A stretch of DNA of 64,000 bases. Origin: Lepeophtheirus salmonis (lineage: Eukaryota > Arthropoda > Copepoda > Siphonostomatoida > Caligidae). Each line of letters begins with the position of its first letter. The first letter of the stretch is position 1. This document shows positions 44,850-57,261 of this stretch, one piece after another. The notes under the pieces were generated by a model that was given only the letters and a program-made list of their open reading frames with translations, had not been told where the DNA came from and did not search any database. Both the position numbers and the translations under genes were made by a program. Where the stretch lies: NCBI RefSeq assembly GCF_016086655.4, contig NC_052139.2, forward strand, positions 29,082,002 through 29,146,001. The letters run 5' to 3'.

Positions 44850-46450
44850 ATAAAGTGAATATTTCTATCCTTTCGGATCATCAATGTTTTAAATTAATAA
44901 TTGATCTACTCAGTATAAACAGCAAATTACGTCAAAATCCAGCGTCTCGTCGGGGAAGTCAAAATAACTTGTCAAAGCTCGAGTCTGAACAAGCCCGACT
45001 TGACAAAACGTTTTTTGTATGGGTTAGTGATGCTATGGAACATATTATTATTGAAAAAGGCAATTTTGTTTGGAATCTATTAAATCAGATCGGTTGGTGT
45101 TGCAGACAGTAAGAAAGTAGCTTTGGGGGTAAAAAACGAAGCTCATTGTCGATCTAAGGAATCAAGATTACAAGAACATGAAACTTTAAACTCAAAGGAT
45201 CTTCCAAAGCCTGTAAGTTTTTATGAAAAGTGACTCAGGGTCTACTGGGAGCTCGGACAGGATTGAGGAAATCACCATAAATAAAAAACGTTTCCACCAC
45301 AGATTGACCTATACAGGTACACCTGCATTAATTCCTCACGAAATTTAAAAATAAAGACAATTGGTGGTCTCTGTTGTGACTCGTTTGAATATCAGTCCTG
45401 CTCAAGAGGTTACATTCACCAAAATAGTGATTGGACAATCAGAAGATATTGCCTCTTGCATTACTAAATAGTACTCAACTGCAGACAAGGCTAAGGGATC
45501 AACAACAAATGCTTTTGCCAAAGAAAGTCTGGAAAATCGGAATTACATGTATTTGGAGCACTACATTGGGATACAAAACAGCTAACGACATTAAAAACAA
45601 AAATATATTTGATGAAAGATTGTCAGTTTTAATTGGAAACGCCTGTGAAATCAAATTACTTGGTGTAGCAAGATATCTCTCAAGAAGTGAAAGGTCATCA
45701 GCAATATAATTGTAGAGTTCATACTTTTGAATTCTTAAAGGAATGGTAGTAGAACTAGCAATCGGTAGTAAATATATTTTTCGATTCAATAGATTCGAAT
45801 ACTGGAAATATTACAGATAATTGCATTTTTATTCAAATTAAACTTGACCGCGTACTGTTCTGGTCAGCAAGTCGTCATCATTTTGGAGAAATAACTTTGA
45901 ACAATCTTTTTCAATGTCTTGAAATGGAGCCTTAGAAGTCCCCTGAAGTCTCCTTATTTAAAAGGTTTCAAAAGAATCTGGAACTTCTCTGTTATGAGGA
46001 GCGCCGAAAATTGTCAAACGTTGACCTGAAAAAATACGACGCAGATGCCAAAAAAATACTTTTATCTTACAAAACATGTCCTTGGATTAATTGCAAACAG
46101 TCACCTCATATTGTAGAGATAATTATAAGGAAATGACAAGAGATAACAAAGGAAGAACTTCACGAACCAGGATTAATGTATATAGGCAGATGGATGTCTA
46201 AAATTCTCTATTCAATAACAATTTGTATACTGGGATAGCAAATTTATTTAAAGGGAAGTGTAGTAATCAATTATCAGGAATCAAAACCCATGGATATTGT
46301 AGTTTTTGTGGCTCGCGTTTACTCTGGTTAGTGGCTCAAAACTCAATCTGCATGTTTTGCTCCTTGGTCGGATTTGTGCTGCCTCTACAAGAAATTGCTG
46401 GACTATGCCCATGTTTCGATTTCAATAAATGCTTTGAAAGCCTTTGATAG
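44850..46450 (+). pseudogene. Degraded transposase-like gene of a family common in invertebrate genomes
   Basis: Several frames in one direction carry ordered pieces: SRRGSQNNLSKLESEQARLD (~44940), LSVLIGNACEIKLLGVARYL (~45625-45680), FFDSIDSNTGNITD (~45775-45820), VLFWSASRHHFGEI (~45855-45900), SLFKRFQKN (~45955-45980) and GLMYIGRWMSKILYS (~46170-46215). From memory these match a repetitive, uncharacterised protein family with DTTxxNTG, ACRHHxxE and PLFKRFQ motifs that is abundant in arthropods and cnidarians. Many stops and shifts separate the pieces, so it is dead. Family identity is from pattern memory only. Confidence 0.6.
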
Positions 46451-47269
46451 GCATTTAGGGTGTACTTAACACGAGAAATGGTTTTTATGTCATTGTTTTG
46501 CAATGACATACCAGTTTTTGGAACGTCGGTCCCTTTCAGATGCTTTAATAGCTATTAAGGGAAAAAAGTTGTCGCGAGGTCCAATTCACCGATATGGTTC
46601 TGGCTTTGGAAAACCTTTTTTCCAATGATAGCATCAAAAATAACTTTAGTTGATTAAGTGAACAAGTTAAATAGGAGTGTCATTGAAGAAAATATATAGA
46701 AACGTGGGATAAGAAAAAATATTTAAAGATATTTAAAGCATCGGCATAATTAATGATTCAGCAGAAAGAGCTCCATCTTGCAAAAAAACAAAAACAATAT
46801 CAAAATATTTTGCAGCATCATTTTTTTTGTAAATATCTTTGGTAAGAGAGATAAAAAATTTTTTTTTACAAAAGTTTAGCGGCTCGGCAGGCCCCCATCC
46901 AAATTTGCTGATTTTTTGTATGCATGTTTCCATGACCAGGCCCCACATTTGAGAGGATAGACAATGAAATGCAAGGGAAAATTGAAAAATATATGGCGTT
47001 TGATACACCCTAGTGGGGGGTGTTCACATCTTCCTCTAAAAGATGAATTTTTACACATTTTTGGTGTAAATTGATTTAAAAATGATTAATAAAAAAATAT
47101 ATATATATTATATGTGAATTGTTGTGTGATTATATATAATCCTGCGGACGCCTCTGGTATCACATCAAAAAGAAGAATAGTTTTCAATTATACATTTATG
47201 ATTGATTAATTGTTATATTACCTATATATTAAATGTGAATACCTGTGTGTGTATTTGCCCTTCAATCAT

Positions 47270-47880
47270 GGCCGAGGGCCAGAGTGTATTTAGATATTAT
47301 AAGGGTTATTGGATACTTAAGGAAGCGGCAGTGTAATAATTTAGCCTATCTCAGGGACCATTAGCTCACAACCCGTGGGTGGAGGTGTTTTCTTGTAATG
47401 TATTTGTGTCTCCTTCCCTCTTATTATCTTATTTCTTGTATATATATATATATATATGTTTGTAAAGTACTTTTTTAACCTGATTATATAAAAAAAAAAT
47501 GTTCCTATTAAACAAGCATTGTCTTATTCCTCCCCTCATGTCTCTCTGTTGTCCCGGATCCCTCCTGTTAATAAGTAATTCGTACCTCGTCAACCTTCGT
47601 CAACACACAACAATTCTACCATATTAGAAGGGGTTCTTTGTGCCAAGGAAACACATGGCGGGAGAGTTTAAACTGTATAAGGGTTTCTTGATGCTCAAAG
47701 AATTGGCGGTGGATAAGTTTAACTTGACTTGGGCCTAGTGTTTTACTTGCACAGACCGTGGGCTGTTGTGTATTACAGTATATTAGAAGGGTTCCTTGGT
47801 GCCCAGAAACGCGGCGGCAGTAGAGTTTAAACTGTATTTCGGCCCAGTACTTCATCTCTACAACCTGAGAGTGTATTTCT
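47270..47880 (+). repeat. Diverged tandem repeat, units of roughly 80-100 bp
   Basis: The order (T)ATTA(G)AAGGGTT, then GGCGG or GCGGCAG, then GAGTTTAAACTGTA and GGCCCAGTACTT/GGGCCTAGTGTTTTACTT, then ACAACC(C/T)G or AGACCGTGGG, recurs at ~47290, 47618, 47690 and 47780. Part of this may be an LTR: 47590-47610 ends CAACCTTCGTCAACACACAAC, like the LTR edge at 49215-49240. Confidence 0.5.
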
Positions 47881-48149
47881 GGATATTATGAGGGTTCTTT
47901 AAATTTTACAGTCCTAATTTCTTAATGATCCGGGCAATACCGGGCAAACCTGCTTGTAAAACATACACAGATACATACAAACATGCAGGAAGAATAATTC
48001 TTAAATTATTACGGTCTTAATTTTTTGTTTTATATTAAGGAGAAGAGTTGTTTATTAATTTTAATTCCTGACTATCCCGGGCAAACCTATTGTAGTATAG
48101 TATAAATTTAAATATAATTACAATATTTTGCATGCACTAATGCTATTTT

Positions 48150-48265
48150 AAATGTTAAAGGTTCTACTCTTTATAGAGTTAATTCATTCCCCCTTAAAAT
48201 CATAGAACAGGCAGCTTATATAAACAACAGTCATAATTTAGGTACACCATATGTCTTGCCTTCTC
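48150..48265 (+). repeat. Dispersed repeat (partner 62070-62200)
   Basis: Shares GGTTCT(A/C)(C/T)T, AAAATCATA(G/A)AA, AGCT(T/G)ATATAAACAA and a following TAATT..GGT string with the second copy. Confidence 0.5.
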
Positions 48266-48929
48266 CTTATATCATTTTTCTAACATTATCAGCCTTGTTG
48301 ATAAGAGTTTTTTCTGATTACTGATTGTGATATTATGTTGCTGATCGCATTATTACAATCGGTCCTGATCTTTATATCCCTATATCGCAACAGAAATATC
48401 AAAGCAATTGTAATTGGATCAATATGTACAAAATTACTATTGAGAGTGCTTTCCTATGACTTTGATCTCGTCTCTATCATATCAAAGTCTTTGTATTGAG
48501 TATAATACACTCGATCTTGGTCTCGAACTAAACATACTGATCTTGGTCTCGGTCTTGATTTCTGTCTCGAACTTTATAACCTTGGTCTTAACTTGAATTG
48601 GATTCTTATATATGTCGTGGGTACTGATTTCGGCCCATATTTATAATGGGAATTTTTGGGGCTGCAAGTACTAACTAACGAGTAATTTCTTCACCAAAAG
48701 CCCTGAAAAGATGGAAACGCCCAAGTAGGAAGTGGAAAGATACCGAACTGATGACTCTAAAGATCTGGAAATAATCTTGGCCTACCGGAGGGCCAAAAAG
48801 GTATTTTAAAGATACAATGTCGTGCTTCCAAGTAGTGTCAGGAGTGAGTGTTTGTTCTCCAAGGCCAAACTGAGGAGGACTAGACAAAGGTTGAGAGACA
48901 ACAACTTTGAGAAGCAGCTTTTGTAAATA

Positions 48930-49425
48930 TAAAATAAAGAAAGTAGAAGTATATTTGAGTCTTTTCTGGATTCTGCACTCAAAGTTATTGTTATGTATTT
49001 CATATTTCCTTTCTTGTTCTTATTTTCTTGTATGTTCTTTTATGTATTAAAGTACTATGTTTTACGTATTATAAATAGTCTTGTATTTTGTAAATAAATT
49101 ACGAGTAGGGTTTTGTATTATAAAGAGTACATATGATCTTATAAACAGTGTTATAATATTCCTCCACCTCATTTCTCTTGGTCGTCCTGGATTCATTGGT
49201 TTAAACAATTGGAACCTCGTCATTTTCGTCAAGACGCAACATTGGCGACGAGGATGGAATCAGGATCACATGACCTCCCTGCTGTGGTATCGTCGCCAGA
49301 TGATGTGTATTTACCTATATAAGAATGATGATGAATCACTTATTAGTTATCTTCCTCGTCGCCGAAAGGGTAGGCCTAAAAAGGCACCAGGCACGCTAGT
49401 GACACGAGAAGGAGGATGAGGGATT
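48930..49425 (+). mobile_element. 5' end fragment of a gypsy-type LTR retrotransposon
   Basis: A TATA/AATAAA-containing stretch (e.g. 49092-49097) ends in CGTCAAGACGCAAC, then ATTGGCGACGAGGATGG (49241-49257), a typical primer-binding-site and leader string of Ty3/Gypsy elements. An ATG at 49254 opens MESGSHDLPAV before a stop. A basic SYLPRRRKGRPKKAPGT piece lies in another frame near 49345. No downstream pol follows, so it is truncated. Confidence 0.6.
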
Positions 49426-49829
49426 CCTAAAGGGGAACATCGGGAATACCGAATCAAGGATTTATGATCAATAAATGAACGTCTTAATACTTCAGATTCC
49501 CATCTAGAACTGATTAGAGATACATTATTCCTACTTAATATTCACAATGTATATACAGGGAACAAGTAAAAAAGTAAAGATTGGAACGACTACTTTAAGT
49601 AATAAAATATATAACAGTTATATTATATTCTTAGCTTCATTTCATAGGTAGAAATTTCATGTTCCCCAGTGTAATTTGACCAAGAGTGTAAATGTAAAAC
49701 CCCACTCAACTTTTAGTTGATATTCCAGCTTGCTTTTGTGTTGTCGTTTCAAAAATTATGGTGTATAGAGACTATGACTGCGAATTTATGAGAAGAAATA
49801 TTTACGATAAACTGAAGTACGCACACTAA

Positions 49830-50990
49830 CAACCTCAAAATGATCAACGAAAGTGAACGTGGCGTCATCCTGGATCTACTGAGGAAAAGTAAACCTTAGA
49901 AATTCATCATGAATACCCCTGGGGTTTCAAGGAAAATGATCAGGTGGACAAAAAAACGGTTTGAAGTAACAGAAGGGACTTCTCGTAGACAGTTCAGAGT
50001 CGGAAAAGATCAGTGATGACGCTCAGACTGACCAAGGCTGTAGAAGGCGAAATGAGGAGGAATGTAGACGGGTCTGTTAGAAAATTTGCTAAAGAACACA
50101 ATGTCTATAGGAGTAGCATGATGAGGATCGTTGGAGAAAACTTGACAGGAATTCATTCAAGCAGCCAGATAAAACAGCTCCTCACGGAAACTCAAACGAG
50201 CAAAAGGGTAAAGAAAATAAAATCATTGTGGATTTGTACACCACCTTCAGTAATGCAAATTTGTTCGATTCCTTCAAATAACTTAATGGAAAGAAAGATA
50301 GGATATTGTCAGGGGAGAGTCCACCAGCATCCCTGGTGACGTTAGGAACATGACCAGTATCCATAAGTCCCTCTCTATCATGAAATTCTGCATGAAGTTG
50401 TGTTTACTAGCTGCAAGGTGGCTCTGTCATGTTTTTAAAATGAGGGCAAGTTCATTCAATGATGTATTTGTCCGTTGTACATAAATAAACTAAAAAAAAA
50501 GCTTCTCTGCAATATGGTTTGATAGTTTGTATGTCCATACGAATTTTGACAGCACTCTCCTTGTGATAAAATATCTAAATGGGGCTTATTAAAATTATAT
50601 ATCCACTGTATAATTTGATCCTTACATGTCTATGAGGTCCCTTGCAAGATTTATCAGAGTGTTACACCAAACTGTACATAGAGCTGCTATCCAAAAATTG
50701 GGTGAGAAGAACCTTGAGAGGGGAGAGAGTCACTTTTGGCCTTTTTGGCCCGCCTAAAGCTATATGTCATCATATACTGTTTGGGGTTAGGTCGAGGGGA
50801 AGGTCATCCAAATCATCCAAAAAAAGAGGCCCTCAAAGCACCTGTCACCCTATATTGGGACGACGGGACAGAAGACTACATCTGCAGTGGGTTCCAGGCC
50901 TTCCGCCATCGCCTGGAAGCCATCGTTGTTACTAGGGATGGCTACATTAATGATTACGAGAGCTCAGACAAACATCTATTCATAATATTA
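49830..50990 (+). pseudogene. Tc1/mariner transposase remnant (family B)
   Basis: MINESERGVILDLLRKSKP starts at ~49840. Pieces follow in shifting frames: AVEGEMRRNVDGSVRKFAKE (second HTH, ~50038-50100), SRVS-like MMRIVGENLTGIH, LLTETQTSKR, and after a gap ALKAPVTLYWDDGTEDYICS plus FRHRLEAIVV (~50830-50930), which is the C-terminal tail. The catalytic middle is missing or unrecognisable. Several stops. Confidence 0.75.
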
Positions 50991-51412
50991 ATTTTGTTGC
51001 AATTCCATTGTTAATTATTAAGATATATCATGTTGAAGTTTACAATTCATAGTGTTCAAATTTGAATGGACCACTTGGTACATCATAAATGTTTTCAAGT
51101 TTCATGTATTCTAATGATGAGAATAACATCTTGCGTAATTACTATTTATGTCCTTATTTGTCGTATAATGAGCTTTATCATAATCCCTGAATTCTCAAGA
51201 GAGCAATATCAGAATAAGTGCCAAGGGTTCGACAATCTTGAAAATTAATGATGTTATCAATGACTGGAGGGACTAACACAAAAGTTGTCCAATTATTATT
51301 TTGAAACAAGATATGTTTAGTCAATATATGAAATGTGGACAAACAACTAGGGGAATCTTAATAAAATATCGTGAAATAAAAAATATATTATTTTTTAGTT
51401 GATATATGCATA

Positions 51413-51937
51413 TTGGTCTGAAAAGTTTCCGACCTAACAAAGATACTAGACATTTTTGCTGATTTTTTCTACATTTTATTTTTCAACATAGTCTCCTTCA
51501 AACTCCACACACTTCTCCCAGGAATTTCCTATCTCTGTACCCTGTCCAAATAGTACTTGGCGTTTTCCTCTGCAAAATAATTTTTTCCAGGAAATACTCT
51601 TTTTTTTTTTGACTCAATACCGCCGAGCTGGATTGACTTAGATGCGTCAAATGGCGTAAAAAAATACAAAACAAGCCTTTATGCTATTGTTTGATTCTAT
51701 TTAAAGGATACACTTTCAAAAATAAATATTTAATGGGAGCTTCATACTCGAATTGGTCCATTTTCACAAATACATTCATTCACCTCAATTCACTCAAACG
51801 ACTGTTATATAACAACTACGCCTCCCAAATGGCTAGAAATTTGGTTAATAACTGTCAACAGATGCTAGATAGATGTGACTAGTTTTTTTCACGAGGGCTG
51901 GCATCTGCATACCCAGGTTGGAAACTTTTCAGACCAC
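51413..51937 (-). mobile_element. Mariner-type MITE with TA target duplication (family C)
   Basis: Left end TTGGTCTGAAAAGTTTCCGA and inverted right end GTGGTCTGAAAAGTTTCCAA are near-perfect inverted termini, flanked by TA at 51411-51412 and 51938-51939. On the minus strand the interior starts a transposase (MDQFEYEAPIKYLFLK near 51760-51710) and ends with its C-terminus (WEKCVEFEGDYVEK-like near 51470-51520). It is thus a 525 bp internal deletion derivative. Confidence 0.85.
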
Positions 51938-52013
51938 TATCCTATATTTTATGACATCAGAATGATCATTTTAAAATAATAACGCCATTTATTACACGAT
52001 TATCTTTTTCCTT

Positions 52014-52343
52014 TCATAAGTATTCTTGTACAAAAATATTTAAAGTTGTAGAAAACATGACCTGGCGGTATGCTAATAAAGAAACAGAAAGTGACATAGT
52101 AATCATGACGAATCTACGAGTGCTTGTTGATGAGAGCAGCTTAGCAATGTAGACTGTCTTGGTAGCCTTGAAGAAGTATGCAGTCATTTTGTTGCCGTCA
52201 GACGCAACGACGACGAGGACAATCACCTGAGCTGGATGTTTGGTGCTGAGTGTTACTTTACCCTGAACTCTTGATTCAGCCAAGAACTGATCATTTCTCC
52301 TATTCAGAATAACTCCTTCGCATGTGCATGGAGGAGATTGCAC
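52014..52343 (-). pseudogene. Tc1 transposase catalytic-domain fragment
   Basis: The frame reads VILNRRNDQFLAESRV, then STKHPAQVIVLVVVASDGNK, then MTAYFFKATKTV, which is the central part of Tc1-type DDE transposases upstream of QQDGAPAH. It continues to the stop without the later motifs. This is the part missing in the nearby family A copies, but I cannot tell whether it belongs to the same family. Confidence 0.75.
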
Positions 52344-52650
52344 ACCCGCTGCCGTTTTGCATGTTGCATGAACACATCACCAACAAGAAATACATAGCAT
52401 ATAACACAAGGATAGATGCAGTAATCACCCCGAATTAGATCCTTAATTATACTGCGTGTCGAAGAAGGACTTATACTTTTACTAATGTTGTAAATCCTAA
52501 GCCTTGTGAGGATCAAGAAAACGAATATAAACATGGTAGACTGTTAAGGAACAGCTTGTTTGTCATGACACTTGTATAAGAGTAACTGCAAGTAACTCTG
52601 AGAGGAAGGAAATAACCACAAATGTCCCCTTTGTATCCAGCAATGACGTA

Positions 52651-53202
52651 CAGGTGTGCGCGTCTAAAACTAAACACTCCTTTAGATTTTACGCCATGCA
52701 CATATTCGTGATTTTATTGAGTTGAAATCGGTTTATACTTCGAGGCAAGGGTCTTCTTGACTAGTTATATACAAAACTCCAGCAAAATCTAAATAGCAAC
52801 AGGTAAACAACAGCCCATAATATGGAGAGACGTGCAGTCACAATTTTGGAACTTTCCGCGCGGGGAAAATCTCCTACTGTAATTGCCAAGGTTATGAACT
52901 ACAGCTGCACCACCGTTTATAGTGTGGTAGCCAAAGGGACTCTTGAGGCGACCTTAAGATCTAAGTCAAGGCCTCGAAGGTCGGACAAAATGGTTGCTGC
53001 CGTGAAAAAGTCTGTCGAGGACAAGAAAGGCACCGTCAACGGCTTCTCCGGGGAGTTCAACGTTAGCAGAAGGACCATGGACCGGCTAGTTAAGAAATAT
53101 CTTGGCCTTAAGGTCTACAAGAGAACCCCTCGTCAATCATTCAAGCCTGTAGACAAGGAAAAACGCCTAAAATTTAAAGGAGTGTTCAGTTTTAGACGCG
53201 CA
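52651..53202 (+). mobile_element. Tc1-like transposon, internally deleted (copy 3 of family A)
   Basis: The left end CAGGTGTGCGCGTCTAAAAC is preceded by TA (52649-52650). The right inverted end stops at GTTTTAGACGCGCA (~53202), missing the last ~7 bases and the TA. At 552 bp it keeps the N-terminal half of the transposase gene and then runs straight into the right terminus. Confidence 0.88.
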
Positions 53203-53319
53203 ATGTCAATACTCACCTCTACTTTGATTCCAACGAGGACTTACTCGTATAACTCCACAACAAACTCTCAGGAGAGATACTACCCATCTTTCATGAGCAC
53301 AAGCGCTAGTAATTACTAA
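52822..53319 (+). CDS. Intact short frame: Tc1 paired-like DNA-binding domain without catalytic domain
   Basis: 165 codons from ATG (MERRAVTILELSARGKSPTV). Two helix-turn-helix units typical of Tc1 transposases (residues ~1-45 and ~58-95, GTVNGFSGEFNVSRRTMDRL) and a basic linker with RPRRS are followed at ~115 (DKEKRL) by read-through of the terminal repeat (KFKGVFSFRRA) and ~50 unrelated residues. No DDE residues. Of the three family A copies this one has an unbroken start and frame. If expressed it could bind element ends and interfere with transposition; expression is not shown. Confidence 0.5.
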   Translation: MERRAVTILELSARGKSPTVIAKVMNYSCTTVYSVVAKGTLEATLRSKSRPRRSDKMVAAVKKSVEDKKGTVNGFSGEFNVSRRTMDRLVKKYLGLKVYKRTPRQSFKPVDKEKRLKFKGVFSFRRAMSILTSTLIPTRTYSYNSTTNSQERYYPSFMSTSASNY

Positions 53320-54228
53320 ATATTTATATGTTGTCTCTTCAAGAATGAAAAAATAATGAAAAAAAAACCCCTCAGTTTCCCAAGTAGAAAATATATAACG
53401 AGCTAATGGATTTTTAAAAAGCAACTCTAAAAATACCCCTTAGATGTTCAAAGAAGGGAAGATTAAAAAATAGTGCAGATTCATGGATGATCTATATCTG
53501 AAAATGCATTTTTACATAATTTTAACTCACTGATGAACTTGAAAGAAGGGCATCATTAAACAAGTTCTTCTTCATCTAATGACATCCATGTACATTAGGC
53601 TGGTTGGTTTTTCCACTTTTTTCTAATTTCGATTATGGATAGCTTGGAAAATTTGTGATTTGGTAAGAAAAACGATAATGTAAAATTTATTTTTCTTATA
53701 TCCTTTTCAGGGTGACTTGTTCAAATTTTAACTTTTTTTTTTCCTAACCTTTTAATATTTGATTTTTTCCCGTTCTCCAGGGTCGAAAGAAACTAAATGT
53801 ACCAGTCAATTGGATTTTAAACCGCGTTTATGCGTAGAACATGAACCTTGAAAATTTATATATTGAATCAATGTATTTCTAGTATGTTATATTTTTTTTA
53901 GTAAAAAGTTTTTAGCTTTTAGCTTAAAAAATGTACTTTTTTATATTTAATTATATTGTATTCTATTTTTGTATACATATACGTCAAGATTATAATAATT
54001 TAGGAGCACATCTAAGAAGACAGGGGAAAAAATGAAAAAAAAAAGAAGCAATTTTTAATATCTGGGATAAAATTTACCCATGGGGACTAATAAAGGTTTA
54101 ATAACACATTTATACATATAAAATCACAGTTTATTAGCATTGATTTGATTCCCATAACAATGCTGTATGACTAGCCATTGCGAAGTCAGGGTTGAAAAAA
54201 TACAAACCATCTTTTTTTTTTGCCTTCT

Positions 54229-54306
54229 TTAGAGCCACCAACAATGAAATTTCAAGGCCCATGTAGCAGGGCCAAAAATCCAAATAGTTGGTGTATTTTG
54301 ATTTAA
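54229..54306 (+). repeat. Direct repeat flanking the family D mariner remnant, left copy
   Basis: GAGCCACCAACAAT(G/C)AAATTT, then CATGTAGCAGGGCCAAAAAT, are repeated at 55160-55240 in the same orientation, with an added AAGGCCCAT duplication in the right copy. Confidence 0.75.
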
Positions 54307-54471
54307 GAGTGCATGGACAAAATCTGCCGCATTTTAAAGACAACATTACTCCATCAGCTGATGTCTGATCCGTCTGTTTTTGGTGTTAAATTTTTTCCCG
54401 GGTCATAGGCTTCAGTTATTGTTTACCATTTGAAGGAATAACATCATTTTAAGTGCCCAAGAAAAGTCATT

Positions 54472-55091
54472 ATGCTCAATGAGAGAGATCGTAGGTGCAC
54501 TGCTATTCAGATTATGCTTAGTGATCACATGACATTAAGCAATGCTGACATCTCTGGCCTTCTGTCAATGCCAGTTAGAACGGTCAGAAGTCTCAGGAAG
54601 CAGTTGGAGGAGTCATCGGACCCGATGGACGTTGTTGACAGGAAGAAGAAGGAGGAGGAGAGCAACAGGATTGTCCCGGACGTCACCTTCATTAACAAGG
54701 TCAGGAACATCATAGACAAGGATCCCCAGCGTTCCATGAGAGCCATGGAAAGTCTGTTGTCAGCGAAAGGCCGTGGATGTGGCAGCAGGACTTGGCTCCG
54801 GCCCACAAAGCTAAGGGGACGCAATAATGGCTGAAAAGCAATGCTTTTGCGTTCGTACCCTTCTCCTCTTGGCCTCCCTCATCACCGGATTTGAACCCGT
54901 TGGACCACTTTGTCTGGTTCTACGTGGAGAACATGACCAACCGCTCCTCCCATAACACCAAGCAGTCTCTGATCACCTGCATCAAGGATAAATTCAGTGA
55001 GATAGAAGCAGAGCAGATCCAAAATGCCTGTTCTCGGTTTCGTAGCCGCATTGAGCGGATTTTGGCCGCAGACGGCGGCTATATTAAATAG
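54472..55091 (+). pseudogene. Mariner/Tc1 transposase remnant (family D), internal deletion
   Basis: MLNERDRRCTAIQIMLSDHM begins an N-terminal HTH domain, with VRTVRSLRKQLEE and a second HTH (FINKVRNIIDKDPQRSMRAM) to ~54770. At ~54775 the frame shifts into WQQDLAPAHKAKG (a catalytic Asp motif), then a TAA, then WPPSSPDLNPLDHFVW (last catalytic Asp) and a C-terminal tail ending LAADGGYIK at 55091. The first catalytic Asp region is deleted, so the element is inactive. Confidence 0.85.
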
Positions 55092-55159
55092 ATAGCTGCT
55101 CTATATCCTAATAAAGATATAATAGTCCTAATATTCAAATAAAGAAAACCTTTTTATTG

Positions 55160-55240
55160 GAGCCACCAACAATCAAATTTCAAGGCCCATAAGGCCCATG
55201 TAGCAGGGCCAAAAATCCAAATAGCTGGTATATTTTGTTC
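55160..55240 (+). repeat. Direct repeat, right copy (partner 54229-54306)
   Basis: See the left copy. The AAGGCCCATAAGGCCCAT stretch shows a local 9 bp duplication. Confidence 0.75.
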
Positions 55241-55249
55241 TATAGACCT

Positions 55250-57250
55250 TGAAGACCGGGATAAAGTTAAAAGTTTGAAAAAAAAAAAAAATATGAATAA
55301 ACAAATAATAAAGAGATTTTATCTTAATATAATACAATTCCTACACATGTCTGACAAGGTTAAAAGAACAAAACATACTATGAAAAATGACACTAAAAAT
55401 GACAGCTTTTTTCATTTTTTTATAAAAGGACCTAAAAGTCCAAATTAACGACCATTGTCGGAGAAATTCGCTAAAACGTCCTGTTATCTTTCAATTACAC
55501 CTTCCAAATTTGTCGGAATGATTTCTTGTTACATTTACAAAAACAGATTATCAACTGTATTTTGCTAATGATGGGCTCCACCATAAAATCACTTAGAAGA
55601 TTAGCAATCGTGGCCACAACCCAATCACTTTTTGACGGCAAGACTAATAGATTTTTTTTAATTTTTACTGCACCGATTTTCGAGAAAAAAAATCATATCT
55701 TCATTGATTCTCAAACTAAATGCAATTCTGGGATGATTATCAGTAATCAATAGTATATAAAAGAGGTCCTCAATATCTTTCAAAATTTCCTGTATATCCG
55801 TTGGGTTTCAGTCAAATCTTTGATCTGCTCAACTTTGTACTTCTCAAAGAACCTTTTTCATTAGATCATCAAGTTTGATTTATTCGTTTCTTAATCTAAA
55901 AATTATAATTGGTCTTTATTTAGTATTAAAGAAAAGGAACAAAATATCTTACCTTTGCTCTGAAGATTAACTCACGGTAAGTCTTTAATTAGATGACACT
56001 TTTGAATAATAGGAAGGAAGAACTGGATTTGGAACTACTTGAATTGGCGAAATGATTGCTGTATATTTTGGTATGTTAGCTGGGTATATAACCATTTCTT
56101 GGAGTAAGGCTCAACCAATTGGTCACAAGGTTAGCATCTATTGGAAAAGAATGAATCTTCTTATATTAAATTTTAGGTTGCATCCAGGTACATTTATGGG
56201 AAAGTAACCTATTTTGTCGTACAATGTATCATGTCAATGAAGGGAACTGGTGCTCTAGATTTAATTTTCTTTTAAAATATATGATGTGTCAACATAAAAA
56301 CTATTTTGAAAAAAAAAAATAACAATAATTAAAAATTTCCAATTAACGATAATTTTTGATAACGTAATTCTTCAATCTTTGCAAGTCGGTGATAGGAAAT
56401 AATCATGAAATGACCCTTTGACATGCTAATTTTCAATAAAACATCTTATTTGGAGATCTGTATTTGAGTTTTGTATTCGACATTAAAGAGTGAGAAGCTG
56501 CTCTTGAGACTATAGTCTACTTCAACTCACAACTTAAAGTATAAAAAATAATTTAAACGTCTGAACTCCATTTTATATTTATCCATCCCTCTTTTCTCAA
56601 TGCCTTCCAATATTTCTAATCAATCCCCTGAGTCCCTTCACTTCAACATCTGCTCAAGCATTTGACGGTTTATAATTATATTAGTATTGCTAGAAATACA
56701 GACTATAAGTTAGGATGGAAGCCAAAGGTGTCCCTTTTTAAGATTAAGAGGAGGGCAATTTCTTAATCCTAAGCATTTAATAAGTTTTTAAATTTTAACA
56801 TGATTCAGATAAGAGGATGTTTCTGCATTCACAACTCAAAAATTTGAAATAATATGACAATTTATTGGATTACTTTTTTTTTTTTTTTTGGAAGGCAAAG
56901 TAATTATTTGCTTTGATGCCTTTTTTGTAATAGGAGTATCAAAATATGTTTTTTGTTATAACTTTAATTTATAGTCTGCTTCATTGGTCTGGAATATTCT
57001 ATAACTTTTGAATTTGGATAATTTATCATTGTTCATATATTGATGAAATGTTGGTGCGGATTATCATCCTTTCTTTGGGATGTAAAGGGAACCAACAGAG
57101 GGTTTATATTTATCCAAATGGTTTCTTTATTAATTATAAATTTAAACTTCATTTAATAATCACTGGAAGTAATGATATTTTCCTCTCTCTGAGAAGTGAA
57201 AATATATGTATATTACCCATTTTTCAAATGAGTCATTCAACTTTGTAGAT
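55250..57250. other. AT-rich intergenic region
   Basis: No coding frame or RNA gene is supported. Frames here are short and without recognisable motifs. Confidence 0.4.
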
Positions 57251-57261
57251 AAAAACGTCTT

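Noticed and set aside
47430..47605. Full solo LTR upstream of the tandem repeat
   Set aside because: Only the terminal CGTCAA...CACAAC string resembles the 49.2 kb LTR edge; no TG start or target duplication could be defined.
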